This document shows, one piece after another, positions 10,409 through 21,630 of a stretch of 64,000 bases of DNA. The position numbers and the translations under genes are program-made. How positions within the stretch are numbered: the first letter of the stretch is position 1; every line of letters starts with the position of its first letter. Under the pieces are notes generated by a model, which worked only from the letters and a program-made list of their open reading frames with translations, was not told the origin of the DNA and searched no databases. Source of the DNA: Zanthoxylum bungeanum (Eukaryota > Streptophyta > Magnoliopsida > Sapindales > Rutaceae); contig SKCR01031828.1 of assembly GCA_019454045.1 (NCBI GenBank), positions 1-64,000 on the forward strand, given 5' to 3'.

Positions 10409-11171
10409 AAAATGAAGTGTCTACAACAACGTATCCAAAAATCTATAAAACTAGCATAAACTAAACATATTAAGGTCAATTATTTTAAAATTTCAGCCCA
10501 TGATTCATTCCCAATTAATTTTATCGAAGTTTCAAATTCACCAGTTTAGCAGTAAAATTTTCAGTTACTAAGTAGAAACTAAATTTCCGAATCCGCACTT
10601 GCGTAACTCCAAACTAAGGTCCGTAAAATTCTTAGGTGACTTAGATATTCCCAGTATTATATGAGGTTGAATATCAATACATTGTACAGTCTATTATGCT
10701 ATACGAAAAGTATTCCAAGTTATAGAATCCAACGATCGTCATCAGGATTCGCAGCACTCGTCGAGTTCGTGGAGTATAATTGGTTCATCCTAACACTGTG
10801 AGTGGATGCTTTATCTTTCAATTTGGTACTTTACTTTGAAATTGATTTTCTCATTCTTGTTTATGGTTTTGATTAAGATGATATTTTTTAAGATATTTGA
10901 CTATGATTTGAGTTTTGATTTTTTTGAGCTTTGCGATGATTTTGATTTGATATAATATTTTGTTGAGCTTTAAACATGTTTTTAGATGTTTTGATATCTT
11001 GAGATAAATTTATGTCATTATGATTTGATTTACAATTTTCTTTATACACTTGGAATTGACAGACTATGGAATTTAGGGATATGGATTCCCATGTGCACAT
11101 GGATGGTTATTGGATTATGCCCACCCAGATGGCACATTCATGGGAGAGCGGATGACTGATTAGGTCTCATG
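10409..11171. other. Non-coding, probably fragment of another gypsy LTR
   Basis: No gene is seen. Phrases such as CACTGTGAGTGG (about 10795) and CCATGTGCACATGG (about 11090) resemble parts of the LTR-like DNA at 8460-8740 and 48280-48560. It is probably old LTR sequence into which the AAAAT-flanked solo LTR inserted. Confidence 0.4.
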
Positions 11172-11638
11172 TGTAAGGTTTGGGTGTTAGCGCGGAAGCA
11201 TCCATGTGACTGGAATTTAAAATTTTCTTCCAAAACCACTTTAAGGATCGTGGTTATGCCGTTATTGATGTAAATAATATACTATTAAATTAATATATAT
11301 TAATTTTAACATGCATGCAACAAATATTTTATTTATCAATATAAATAATATTTACTAATAATAAAACATACATTGATGTGCTTATTATCTTTCTCGAGCC
11401 TTTTGAATATCCTCATTGATTTTTCCCTTGTAGTAGTGCACCAAGCGTTGCACCTCTAGTTGGCACATTAGAACTCCTCTACGAACAAATCGCTCCCACT
11501 ATTGAGAACAAAAGAAACTCTTCTTTTCTAGGATGTTGAAGTTTTTAGGAACAAATTGGAACTATTGCAAGAAAGAGATCAAATCGCAAAACTCACACTT
11601 TCGCTTATGTTATGAATATATATATTTATAAACCTAAG

Positions 11639-14067
11639 TGTGGGAACACAGAAATCTGGGGCGACGCATGCTGTTCCTAGGCTCGCGGCCTAGTTGGGAG
11701 TACGGAGTAGCCACGGGGGACTAAACCGGAGAGTAATGGAGTCGCCACCCCGGTGTGAACCGGGAAAATGAGATTTAAGGCCGCACTCACCCCCGCAAGG
11801 GAAGACCTCAAACCGTTGGGTTCGGAATGGTCCCTTACTTATGTCACTTGTAATAAAAGGATTTATGTAATAATTTAACCAGACTTAAATAACATTTATT
11901 TCCAAAAATATCATGCTTCTAAATTCATATGCATACATCAACAAGTTCATCACAACATGCAACATCACATGGCAATCTCATGAACATATTTCAATCCTAT
12001 GATATGGAAAACTAAGAACAACATAATCATGCTTGAATACTATCTCATGAACCTATTAACCAAATAACATGCTAACAGCCTAATCATGCTTAAATACAAT
12101 CCCAAGAACACATAGAATGGATAAATGCAGGAATACAAATAATACGGTTGGCTATATAACACAAGAAAGATCAACCAAGAGGCAATTATGCATGAATATG
12201 ATAAGACAGACTCAGTTCAGTGTGTGCGCGTTCGTGTAGCGTTCGTAAACGCGTTCGAACGGTAAACAGAAGGTTCGCGTTCGTATGGCGTTTGATAACG
12301 CGTTCGAACGGAAATGAAACAGAATGCTCGCGTTCGTATGGCGTTTGATAACGCGTTCGAATGGAAATGAAACAGAATGCTCACGTTCGTATGGCGTTCG
12401 TGAACGCGTTCGAACGAAAATGAGACCTGATGCATGATAAGGCAAAAATGCATGCGCGTTCGAGTTGCGTTCGTAAACGCGTTCGAACGGGAACAGACCT
12501 GATGCATGAAATGTGACGCAATACTTACAACAAAATAAAGGGGCGCGGCGAAGTACTGCCGTAAAGGTGGCCTTTTGGGGCTCTTGATCTCTCAAAGAGA
12601 GGACCTTTAGACCAACATACTAAGCCCATGCGCGTCACATCACATCATGCATACAAACATAAAGACAATCATATTATTCTAAGTATGTCCGATTGAACGT
12701 GTCTTGCATCCAACCGAACACACATCAACCGGCGCGGCAAAGCATCGTGGTAAAGGGCTTTAACCCCTCCCCACAGGGGATCTTTCATTCCACTTACTAA
12801 GCCCATGCGCTCGATTGAGTCATGCATAAATAAGCAACATGCAGAATTTAAGTGACGAAAAATAAATAAATAAAAGCAACACAAAACAAGAGAAGGTGCC
12901 GTTTACTCAAGTGGTACGTGGAGTTGTATCCCAAGTACAAACCGCACTACCGTCCATTCGGATTCGGCTACGGAATTTACGTCTGGGTTTCCATCATGTA
13001 TACCACAAGAGACAACACTCTTCCATTTCATTCAAGCCACAACATGCATCCATAAACGACTCTCATGAGAATAGAATTCAATAATAATAACAAAAACGAA
13101 TATAAACTAATGAAAAGGTACCCTCAGGTCTAACCTTTTAAATCACCTCTCGGATGTACGGTACACGATCGTCGGAAGGGTGGATGCTCCGCAACTCTCC
13201 CGGTTCACTGGTTCACTGTTCTCGTTCGTTGTCTTACTGTTTTGAGTCGTCGTTCTCCGTCTTTTGCTACTGTTTCCTTGTGGTTTCGCTGCCGTCTCCT
13301 CTTTATCTTTTGCTTACTCTTTTTGGGTGTGTTCTTCCTGTAATTTTTATGTGTGTTGTGTATGAGCTAGGGACTAGGGACTAGAAGGTTGGTGAAAGGG
13401 TCTTTTTATAGGCAAAGGGTTGGGCTTGACAAGGAAAGGGATTTGGCTAATTAAAGAGGGATTTGATTTGGTTTGGTTAAGGGAAGTCAAAGATTGAGGG
13501 GGGACAAATCTTGGCTAGATAGGGAAGGTTGAATATTTGATTGGCTTGGTTTAGGAATACAATATTTTAAGTTAGGAATAATATATTGGTTGATTGATTT
13601 TAACTTGGTATGATTATATTTTGATTTAGTATGTGATTTGTTTAATTTAGGCATGATTTTAGTTTAAGTTGGTAATTGTTTATTTTATGTTTGGTATATG
13701 TTTTATTTAATTATTTAATTAATTTAATTATTATATTATTTAGTTAATGTTTTAATTAATATTTTTTTATTTAAATTGGGATGTGTTTTATTGGCTTTGG
13801 GGGCTAATTGGGCTGGATGTGAGGCTAGCAGCAAAACCAGAATTAACGACACCGTTCGAACGCTTCCTCGAACGCGGCACGAACGCCCGCAATCTGTTTG
13901 ACGTTCGAACGTAAACACGAACGCAGCACTAACGAAAACAGTGAACCTTGTCTATTCTGAATTTCCCCTTCCGATGTCCGTTTCCCGTGACCTCCGTGAC
14001 TTAAAAGGTAGTGTCTCCAAAATGAGACTCATCATAGGGACTTATGTGTAAAAATGCAGTGCATATA
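11639..14067 (-). repeat. 3' LTR of the Ogre-like element
   Basis: About 2,429 bp, starting TGTGGGAACACAG and ending GCATATA, where its partner ends GCCTACA. It differs from the other LTR by only scattered substitutions and 1-2 base indels, so insertion looks fairly recent compared with most elements here. It holds the CGTTCGAACG array (about 12217-12500), two GGGCTTAGTA units (about 12600-12810) and a minus-strand TATAAAAAG at 13402-13410. A second CGTTCGAACG cluster lies at about 13853-13925 near the U3 end. Confidence 0.9.
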
Positions 14068-14084
14068 GTCGCCCCCACTTTGAT
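14068..14084 (-). promoter_or_regulatory. Polypurine tract (PPT)
   Basis: Minus strand ATCAAAGTGGGGGCGAC directly abuts the 3' LTR start. The run of Gs and its position fit the primer site for plus-strand DNA synthesis in LTR elements. Confidence 0.75.
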
Positions 14085-14209
14085 GGGACTTGTGTAATGT
14101 GCAACAGTGACAATCCTATCAAAGTTATGCAATGCATTTCTACTTACCTGGCTCGCCAGCTGCCACTTGACTTACCATGTGTTGAGTTGATTTGGGTGAT
14201 GAGGTGCTG

Positions 14210-14420
14210 TGACCCCTGGTTCATTCCCGAACCGTGTTGTGATGTGGTCCATTCCCGAACCGTTGCCGTAAGGTGGTCCATTCCCGAACCGTTACTGTAA
14301 GGTGGTTCATTCCCGAACCGTTACTGTGAGGTAGTCCATTTCCGAACCGTTACTGTGAGATGTCCATCCCCGAACTGTTACTGTGAGGTGTTCATTCCCG
14401 AACTGTTATCGTGAGGTGGT
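14210..14420. repeat. Minisatellite 1: ~34-bp CATTCCCGAACCGTTACTGTGAGGTGGTC units
   Basis: About six units share YCATTCCCGAACCGTTRCYGTRAGGTGGT, becoming less regular to the right. They lie in the 3' untranslated part of the Ogre-like element and pass directly into the next array, which shares the CATTCCCG(A)AC core. This suggests stepwise growth from one seed. Confidence 0.85.
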
Positions 14421-14850
14421 TCATTCCCGAACCGTGCTTCCATTTCTTGGAGTGCCATTCCCGGCTTGTTCATTCCTGAACTGTATTTCCATTCCTGGAG
14501 TGCCATTCCCGGCTTGTTCATTCTCGAACTGTGTTTCCATTCTTGGAGTGCCATTCCCGGCTTGTTCATTCTCGAACTGTGTTTCCATTCTTGGAGTGCC
14601 ATTCGCGGCTTGTTCATTCTCGAACTGTCCATTCCCGGACTATATCTCCATTCTCGGAGTACCATTCCCGGCTTGTTCATTCTTGAACTGCCCATTCTTG
14701 GATTGCCATTCTCGGTTTGTTCATTCTTGAACTGTCCATTCCCGGACTATATCTCCATTCTCGGAGTGTCATTTCCGACTTGTTCATTCTTGAACTGCCC
14801 ATTCCCGGACTATATCTCCATTCTCGGAGTGCCATTCTCGGCAGAACTGA
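14421..14850. repeat. Minisatellite 2: ~60-bp CTTGGAGTGCCATTCCCGGCTTGTTC units
   Basis: About seven units carry GGAGTGCCATTCCCGGCTTG, TTCATTCTCGAACTG and (in later units) CCATTCCCGGACTATATCTCC. Unit length changes from about 60 to about 90 bp as the last module is added. Open frames on both strands here (Ser/Phe/Pro or Met/Arg/Lys rich) are products of the repeat and not proteins. Confidence 0.85.
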
Positions 14851-14854
14851 TCTG

Positions 14855-15310
14855 ATGTAATATGGGCCTCGCCCCCAGAATGCCATACCCGGCAATGATG
14901 ATACTGATGTAATGTGGGCCTCGCCCCCAGAATGCCATACCCGGTAAGACTGATACTGATGCTAATACGGGCCTCGCCCCAAACTGATGCTGATGTGGGC
15001 CTCGGCCCTGGGATTCATTCCAAAATTCTGCTGATGTGGGCCTCGGCCCTGGGATTCATTCCCTGGATTCATTCCAAAATTCTGCTGATGTGGGCCTCGG
15101 CCCTGGGATTCATTCCCTGATTCATTTCGAAATTCTGACGGTGTGGGCCTCAGCCCTAAGACTTATCCCCAAAACTGATACTGATGTGGGCCTCGCCCCC
15201 AGACTGATACTAATGTAGGCCTCGGCCCTGGAACTCATCCCCAAAACTGATACTGATTCGGGCCTCGACCCTCTGCGATTCATTCTCGAAAACTGCTGAT
15301 ATTGTACTGT
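14855..15310. repeat. Minisatellite 3: GATGTGGGCCTCGGCCCTGGGATTCATTCC units
   Basis: About ten units of roughly 40-65 bp share TGGGCCTCGCCCCCAGAMTGCCATACCCGG or its variant GTGGGCCTCGGCCCTGGGATTCATTCC. GC content is well above the surroundings. It is the third consecutive array in the element's 3' untranslated region. Confidence 0.85.
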
Positions 15311-15738
15311 TACTGCTTCTGGTTGGCTTGTATTTGACGTTTTCTCTTTTCTCCTTTGAAACCTGTTATTACAAAACAGAACAAACACAAAAAGGATGCG
15401 AATATGTTACGTGTATGCATGCATGCATGATTGGGTTTCTTATCCCGTCGGGTTAGGTCTTCTGTCAATTCTCCGGGTGACTGCTTAGCCTTCTCTTCCT
15501 CAGACAAGCTATCTCTTCAATCTGTGTACATTGATCGGCTCGGCGAACTAATTCCCTTCCAAGTCTGATATCTTCACTGGCTTTATTTCCCAATTTCTGA
15601 ATGTCTATCTTATCTTTTCTGTTCGCTTATTTCGAAGGTTCCCCGTGTTCATCACTGGATTCCATAGTACCAAGGTTGAATACTTTTCTCAAATATACTC
15701 ATATTGCAGAAGAGCTTCAGCGAAATGAACGTCTTTAT

Positions 15739-17073
15739 TATTGTTGAGGAAAAGAGTTCGAAAAAGTAACAAAATCAATGCCATTAAAAAAAACTGGATC
15801 AAATAGACTAGGAGGAACATCTCCATCATCCGCAGCACTGCCTTCTTCCTCGGCATATGGTTCTTCACTGTCATCCATGTGAGAAGCTTGGTGGTTGAGG
15901 GTTTCTTTTCATGGGTTGGGTATTTTATGGGAATCTATGAGATCTTGAATTTCATGCCTGAGGCGGGTGCAGTTGTCGGTGTCATGGCCATGTAGCTGGT
16001 GGAAGTGACAATAAAGGTTCACATTTATGTGTGGTGGTGGGGGGTGCGGAAGTGGCTTGCCTTCTAAGGGTTTCAAGATTCCTTGTCCCTGTAACTTTTC
16101 AAATACCTTCGACAAAGGTCTACCAAGGTCGGAGAATTGCCGGTTCCTGATGGCAGCAACCTCGACAGTAGCGGGCTTAGTCTCAGAATACCCCCCAAGA
16201 GTCCGCCTATTCTGGCCATAGGACTTTCTGTTTTCAGCCTCTTCTTCCTCAATATCCATGACAATTTCCCTCAACTGTCGAAAATCAGAAATCATTGAAG
16301 TCATCCTCCTCAGCTTACTATAAATAGAGGACTTGGTGCCCTTAATGATCATTTTGATTTGGTCCTTCTCAGAGGGCCGAGTCTGCATTTTCAGGAGCTG
16401 GCTTCTCCAGCGGTCTACATACTCCTTGAAGCTTTCTTCCGGCTTCTGCTTAGTGTTCTCCAAATCACGGAGTGACAAGTCAATTTCCAAGTCTGTAACA
16501 TACTGCTTCAGAAAAGCATCAGCTAGTTCCTTCCAATCTTCCTTAACCTTCTTCTCAAGGCTATGATACCAAACCACAGGTGCCCCCTCGAGTGACATCC
16601 CAAACATCTTTTGGACTTGGCGCTGTGATAGGCCCATTGAACTCATGATTGAGACATATTGCTGCAGATGGACCCTCGGGTCTCCGTTCCCATTAACTTG
16701 GCCATGTCCGGCATTTTAAACTGATTGGCAGCTGTTCTCCGAAGGTCATTGCCTCATAATCTAACAACTCTTCATGTTTACCCCTCATTTTGTGGGTAAC
16801 TGTTTCAAACTGATCCCGAAGCTTCTGAAATTCTGCCTGAGACCCAATCACTTTGCCTGTTGCATACTCTGCTATGTCATCATCAGAAGTGGGGATATCA
16901 TCCCCCAACCCATTCGGGGGCTCCCCGCGCCTCACATTCTCAGAATTTCCCCCAGCACGGGGCACAGCCATATTTGCCATGGCAGTGGTCATGGCTTGCA
17001 ACTGTTCGGTGACCTTGGCGATACTGTTTTCCAACTGATCCATACGGGATACCTCAATATCTGATTCACTCAT
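15739..17073 (-). pseudogene. Retrotransposon Gag of the Ogre-like element, frameshifted
   Basis: Start ATG at 17073 (MSESDIEV), with a coiled-coil-like segment (MDQLENSIAKVTEQLQAM). After a shift around 16680-16740 the Gag core follows: NGNGDPRVHLQQYVSIM, GAPVVWYHSLE, FLKQYVTDLEIDLS and a DLENTKQKPEESFKEYVDRWR block like the PF03732 Gag domain. A C-terminal CHFHQLHGHDTDNC motif looks like the Cys/His motif that ends many Tat-type Gags. A stop at 15909 interrupts the frame; the acidic tail (SEEPYAEEEG) continues in another frame to about 15739. At least two shifts mean it is not translated whole. Gag would form the particle that packages element RNA. No pol follows. Confidence 0.8.
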
Positions 17074-18214
17074 GTCTGTTCTCAGTATTTTGGTGAGTCT
17101 TCCCTTTTCCCTAACCCAACGGGAATCTATGATGGCTTTCAGAACACAAGGGTTAACATGATGTATGTATGCATAGGGTGCATGAGGTGTATATAACATA
17201 TATAACATATTAAATCAATTATAAATCTCAAGCAAATCGGCCCGTTATCATTTTAGAATCCTTCGGGCTAATTGTCATAGGAGTGAACCCATCCCAGTTT
17301 AAATGGCCCAATGAGTTCACATCTCATGACAAGGTGCCCGACTAACCCAAATAGTAACGTTCCGAACACAATCACAAAGTGGCCCATCAATCACTTAGAA
17401 GCTTTTGCCCAAAGTCATGAAATACGTTCTTGTCCCGTTTTAAATGGCCCAACAAGCCCATATCCAATGATAAATGGTCCAAATGGATCCAAACAACGAT
17501 GTTCCCAAACACAAGCATAGAAGAAAGATGATGCAAACATGACATAATAATTTTTACAAAGTGGCCCATCGACATTTCAGAAGCTTCGGGCCTAATAGTC
17601 ATAAGGTACGAACTTGCCCCAGTTTAAATGGCCCAGCAAGCCCGCATTTCTGACAATAGTCCAACTGCATCCAAATGAGGATGGTCCACAAGCACATACT
17701 CAAGGAAATAATTGTTACTTTAGCCACCCGGTCTATGGTGGGTTAGCAAGAGTATAGGCAAAGGCTCTCACCGGCGAAGGATGGCCCACAACTAGGTCTC
17801 CCCACTCAAGGGTTCGAGCAACCAAGTGAGCGCACCCTTTTTTATACACTAAGGTACGTGCCAATGAGCTATGGTGTGTGACGGACTGTCAAATGGATTT
17901 CCCGTTGTAGATCCCCCAGAGGGAAGGTGGAGCGAGGCTCACTTAAATACCCAAGCCTCTTAGGCTCTTATCGCTTGTTGTCAGGAATAAACAACGAGTC
18001 CTCCAAATTAGTCCATCACAATAAGCTACAAGTAGATGGCTATCTAGGTGCCTTCACAGCTTTTCCTTCTAGAAAGGTAGTGAATGAAGGAAGACACCAA
18101 ACCATTACCTAGCCTTAAAATGCCTTTGATTAAACCCTCTTTATCCACTATAGACACGGTCAATTAAAACATAAATCCAAACATCACAAGACAATATTTC
18201 GGGGCCAATTCTCT
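17074..18214 (-). other. 5' leader of the Ogre-like element with three degenerate repeats
   Basis: The region is non-coding. Three related blocks at about 17238, 17383 and 17561 share GGCCCRTYR, TTAGAAGCTTCGGGC and AGTTTAAATGGCCCA, with spacing of roughly 145-180 bp. Right of them is unique-looking DNA. The position between PBS and gag is the 5' untranslated leader. Confidence 0.65.
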
Positions 18215-18233
18215 ATCCCCAGTGGAGTCGCCA
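18215..18233 (-). promoter_or_regulatory. Primer binding site (PBS)
   Basis: Minus strand TGGCGACTCCACTGGGGAT lies three bases inside the 5' LTR end. It starts with TGG, as expected for pairing with a tRNA 3' CCA. A tRNA-Arg-type primer, known for Ogre elements, is my guess. Confidence 0.7.
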
Positions 18234-18236
18234 GAC

Positions 18237-20669
18237 TGTGGGAACACAGAAATCTGGGGCGACGCATGTTGTTCCTAGGCTCGCGGCCTAGTTGGGAGTA
18301 CGGAGTAGCCACGGGGGACTAAACCGGAGAGTAATGGAGTCGCCACCCGGTGTGAACCGGGAAAATGAGATTTAAGGCCGCACTCACCCCCCGCAAGGGA
18401 AGACCTCAAACCGTTGGGTTCGGAATGGTCCCTTACTTATGTCACTTGTAATAAAAGGATTTATGTAATAATTTAACCAGACTTAAATAACATTTATTTC
18501 CAAAAATATCATGCTTCTAAATTCATATGCATACATCAACAAGTTCATCACAACATGCAACATCACATGGCAATCTCATGAACATATTTCAATCCTATGA
18601 TATGGAAAACTAAGAACAACATAATCATGCTTGAGTACTATCTCATGAACCTATTAACCAAATAACATGCTAACAGCCTAATCATGCTTGAATACAATCC
18701 CAGAAACACATAGAATGGATAAATGCAGGAATACAAATAATACGGTTGGCTATATAACACAAGAAAGATCAACCAAGAGGCAATTATGCATGAATATGAT
18801 AAGACAGACTCAGTTCAGTGTGTGCGCGTTCGTGTAGCGTTCGTAAACGCGTTCGAACGGTAAACAGAAGGTTCGCGTTCGTATGGCGTTTGATAACGCG
18901 TTCGAACGGAAATGAAACAGAATGCTCGCATTCGTATGGCGTTTGATAACGCGTTCGAATGGAAATGAAACAGAATGCTCACGTTCGTATGGCGTTCGTG
19001 AACGCGTTCGAACGAAAATGAGACCTGATGCATGATAAGGCAAAAATGCATGCGCGTTCGAGTTGCGTTCGTAAACGCGTTCGAACGGGAACAGACCTGA
19101 TGCATGAAATGGGACGCAATACATAAACAACAAAATAAAGGGGCGCGGCGAAGTACTGCCGTAAAGGTTGCCTTTTGGGGCTATTGATCTCTCAAAGAGA
19201 GGACCTTTAGACCAACATACTAAGCCTATGCGCGTCACATCACATCATGCATACAAACATAAAGACAATCATATTATTCTAAGTATGTCCGATTGAACGT
19301 GTCTTGCATCCAACCGAACACACATCAACCGGCGTGACAAAGCATCGTGGTAAAGGGCTTTAACCCCTCCCCACAGGGGATCTTTCATTCCACTTACTAA
19401 GCCCATGCGCTCGATTGAGTCATGCATAAATAAGTAACATGCAGAATTTAAGTGACGAAAAATAAATAAATAAAAGCAACACAAAACAAGAGAAGGTGCC
19501 GTTTACTCAAGTGGTACGTGGAGTTGTATCCCAAGTACAGACCGCACTACCGTCCATTCGGATTCGGCTACGGAATTTACGTCTGGGTTTCCATCATATA
19601 TACCACAAGAGACGACACTCTTCCATTTCATTCAAGCCACAACATGCATCCATAAACGACTCTCATGCGAATAGAATTCAATAATAATAACAAAAACGAA
19701 TATAAACTAATGAAAAGGTACCCTCAGGTCTAACCTTTTAAATCACCTCTCGGGTGTACGGTACACGATCATCGGAAGGGTGGATGCTCCGCAACTCTCC
19801 CGGTTCACTGGTTCACTGTTCTCGTTCGTTGTCTTACTGTTTTGAGTCGTCGTTCTCCGTCTTTTGCTACTGTTTCCTTGTGGTTTCGCTGCCGTCTCCT
19901 CTTTATCTTTTGCTTACTCTTTTTGGGTGTGTTATTCCTGTAATTTTTATGTGTGTTGTGTATGAGCTAGGGACTAGGGACTAGAAGGTTGGTGAAGGGT
20001 TCTTTTTATAGGCAAAGGATTGGGCTTGACAAGGAAAGGGATTTGGCTAATTAAAGAGGGATTTGATTTGGTTTGGTTAAGGGAAGTCAAAGATTGAGGG
20101 GGGGACAAATCTTGGCTAGATAGGGAAGGTTGAATATTTGATTGGCTTGGTTTAGGAATACAATATTTTAAGTTAGGAATAATATATTGGTTGATTGATT
20201 TTAACTTGGTATGATTATATTTTGATTTAGTATGTGATTTGTTTAATTTAGGCATGATTTTAGGTTAAGTTGGTAATTGTTTATTTTATGTTTGGTATAT
20301 GTTTTATTTAATTATTTAATTAATTTAATTATTATATTATTTAGTTAATGTTTTAATTAATATTTTTTTATTTAAATTGGGATGTGGTTTATTGGCTTTG
20401 GGGGGCTAATTGGGCTGGATGTGAGGCTAGCAGCAAAACCAGAATTACCGACACCGTTCGAACGCTTCCTCGAAAGCGGCACGAACGCCCGCAATCCGTT
20501 TGACGTTCGAACGTAAACACGAACGCAGCACTAACGAAAACAGTGAACCTTGTCTATTCTGAATTTCCCCTTCTGATGTCCGTTTCCCGTGACCTCCGTG
20601 ACTTAAAAGGTAGTGTCTCCAAAATGAGACTCATCATAGGGACTTATGTGTAAAAATGCAGTGCCTACA
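18237..20669 (-). repeat. 5' LTR of the Ogre-like element
   Basis: About 2,433 bp, starting TGTGGGAACACAG and ending GCCTACA, with the CTAAG target duplication immediately right. It has the same internal layout as its partner: CGTTCGAACG array at about 18815-19100, two GGGCTTAGTA units at about 19200-19410, and a minus-strand TATAAAAAG at 20002-20010. The TATA box lies so that transcription would run leftwards into gag. Confidence 0.9.
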
Positions 20670-20790
20670 CTAAGCTACTGTTTTGCGTGTATGTTTATAT
20701 ATATATTTATAAGCAACATTATTGCCAACAACAACCAATTACCATCTCTTCTTCTTTTCTTTTTCTTTTTTTGTAACGTACACTTATACA

Positions 20791-20845
20791 GAAGTTTCCC
20801 AACACAGATCAGCGACTTACCCTGATCTGTGTTGGGAAACTTCTT
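20791..20845. repeat. Perfect 23-bp hairpin at a copia LTR end
   Basis: AGAAGTTTCCCAACACAGATCAG (20791-20813) and its exact complement (20823-20845) flank a 9-base loop. The left arm contains the LTR terminus CCCAACA, so the right arm is an inverted copy of the LTR end plus 8 flanking bases. It is not followed by a T run, and I do not read it as a terminator. Confidence 0.85.
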
Positions 20846-20913
20846 AGGGCACGGGACATAGGTCCCGGGGATTAGTCGAGGTGCGGGTAAGCTGGCCCGG
20901 ACACCCCGGTTAT

Positions 20914-20978
<65 letters not shown>

Positions 20979-20995
20979 ATATATAATATATATAC
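20846..20995 (+). mobile_element. SINE 3' part and (TA)n microsatellite
   Basis: GGTCCCGGGGATTAGTCGAG followed by GGCCCGGACACCCCGGTTATC matches the 3' body shared by many plant tRNA-derived SINEs. It ends at about 20910, followed by AAAATATATA and a (TA)n run to about 20995. The tRNA-like head with A and B boxes is absent, so it is 5' truncated. The SINE call is from memory of the family's 3' motif. Confidence 0.6.
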
Positions 20996-21625
20996 ATACT
21001 TATTTTAATTTGTATCCTAATACAATAATGTCAATCCCATATCTCCTCAAATCAAATTTGATCTCTTAAAGATTCTTTCCAAAATAAAATTAGGATATTT
21101 AATCAAATTAGGAATCCTAATTAAATAAAGACTTCCCTACTTAATCTTAAATAAGACTCTAATTAATTGGGTGATAGCCCACTAAACAAAAACTCATTAG
21201 ATTAAATATTATTTTGGCATAATAACTATTAACTGTTCATTAATTAATTTAACTTAATTTTAATTAACAATTAATTAAAATTACATTTAATTTATTTAAT
21301 ATAAATATCAAATATTTATTTAAACAATTAAATTTAATTTTATATTTCGAATTTATTAATCAAATTAATATTTCCGAAATATCAAGAATATTCTAATCCA
21401 AATAGGAAACGCCAAAATAATAATTTATTAACTTTTAATAAACATCCTCGAATTTGTAACGTAGACGAGAACTATATTGTGCGACCGTCCTAGGTTCATT
21501 ATCGAGTAGTAGTGGAATAATATTAACTCTTTAATATTTCATCTCTATGATATTCCACAGACCATGGGGATTACCTAGCAGCAAGCCATGGCCCCTAGTC
21601 GATGAAAGAAGTGGGAAAATATATG
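20996..21625. other. AT-rich DNA, probably copia LTR remnant
   Basis: No gene is seen. A GC-richer part at about 21470-21600 (GCGACCGTCCTAGG, CCATGGGGATTACC) has the look of a copia LTR U5, but I could not find ends or a partner copy. It forms the left flank of the AACAT-flanked solo LTR. Confidence 0.35.
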
Positions 21626-21630
21626 AACAT

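Larger units (their letters stand above)
11639..20669 (-). mobile_element. Gag-only Tat/Ogre-like LTR retrotransposon, TSD CTAAG
   Basis: This is a complete two-LTR element of about 9.03 kb flanked by CTAAG at 11634-11638 and 20670-20674. LTRs are 11639-14067 and 18237-20669. Read on minus, the order is 5' LTR (18237-20669), PBS (18215-18233), repeat-bearing leader, broken gag (17073 to about 15739), 3' region with three minisatellites, PPT (14068-14084), 3' LTR. No protease, RT, RNase H or integrase is seen, so it could only move with enzymes supplied in trans. Very long LTRs, a GTGGGGGCGAC-type PPT and 3'-UTR tandem repeats point to the Tat/Ogre branch of Ty3/gypsy. The lineage is inferred because no RT is present. 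Confidence 0.85.
11172..20805 (-). mobile_element. Copia LTR split by a nested Ogre-like element
   Basis: The outer LTR consists of 11172-11638 plus 20675-20805, about 598 bp when joined. On the minus strand it begins TGTTGGGAAACTTCTG and ends CACCCAAACCTTACA, a typical copia LTR layout. Its left 130 bases match 45882-46012, which lies next to a tRNA-Met-type PBS, confirming that this edge is an LTR end. The split carries the Ogre-like element's TSD CTAAG. Flanks are TCATG on the left and CAGAT on the right, so no matching TSD for this LTR is seen. Confidence 0.75.

Noticed and set aside
14378..14895. Ser/Phe/Pro-rich (+) and Met/Arg/Lys-rich (-) repeat proteins
   Set aside because: They follow the minisatellite period exactly and lie in the element's 3' untranslated part.
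17805..17835. GGGTTCGAGCAACCAAG as a tRNA T-arm
   Set aside because: No acceptor stem, D-arm or anticodon loop could be fitted around it.
20791..20845. Hairpin as a transcription terminator or miRNA precursor
   Set aside because: No T-run follows, the 9-base loop and 23-bp perfect stem end at an LTR border, and the arms are explained by an inverted LTR end.
20881..21069. Tyr/Ile repeat protein
   Set aside because: It is a translation of the (TA)n microsatellite.
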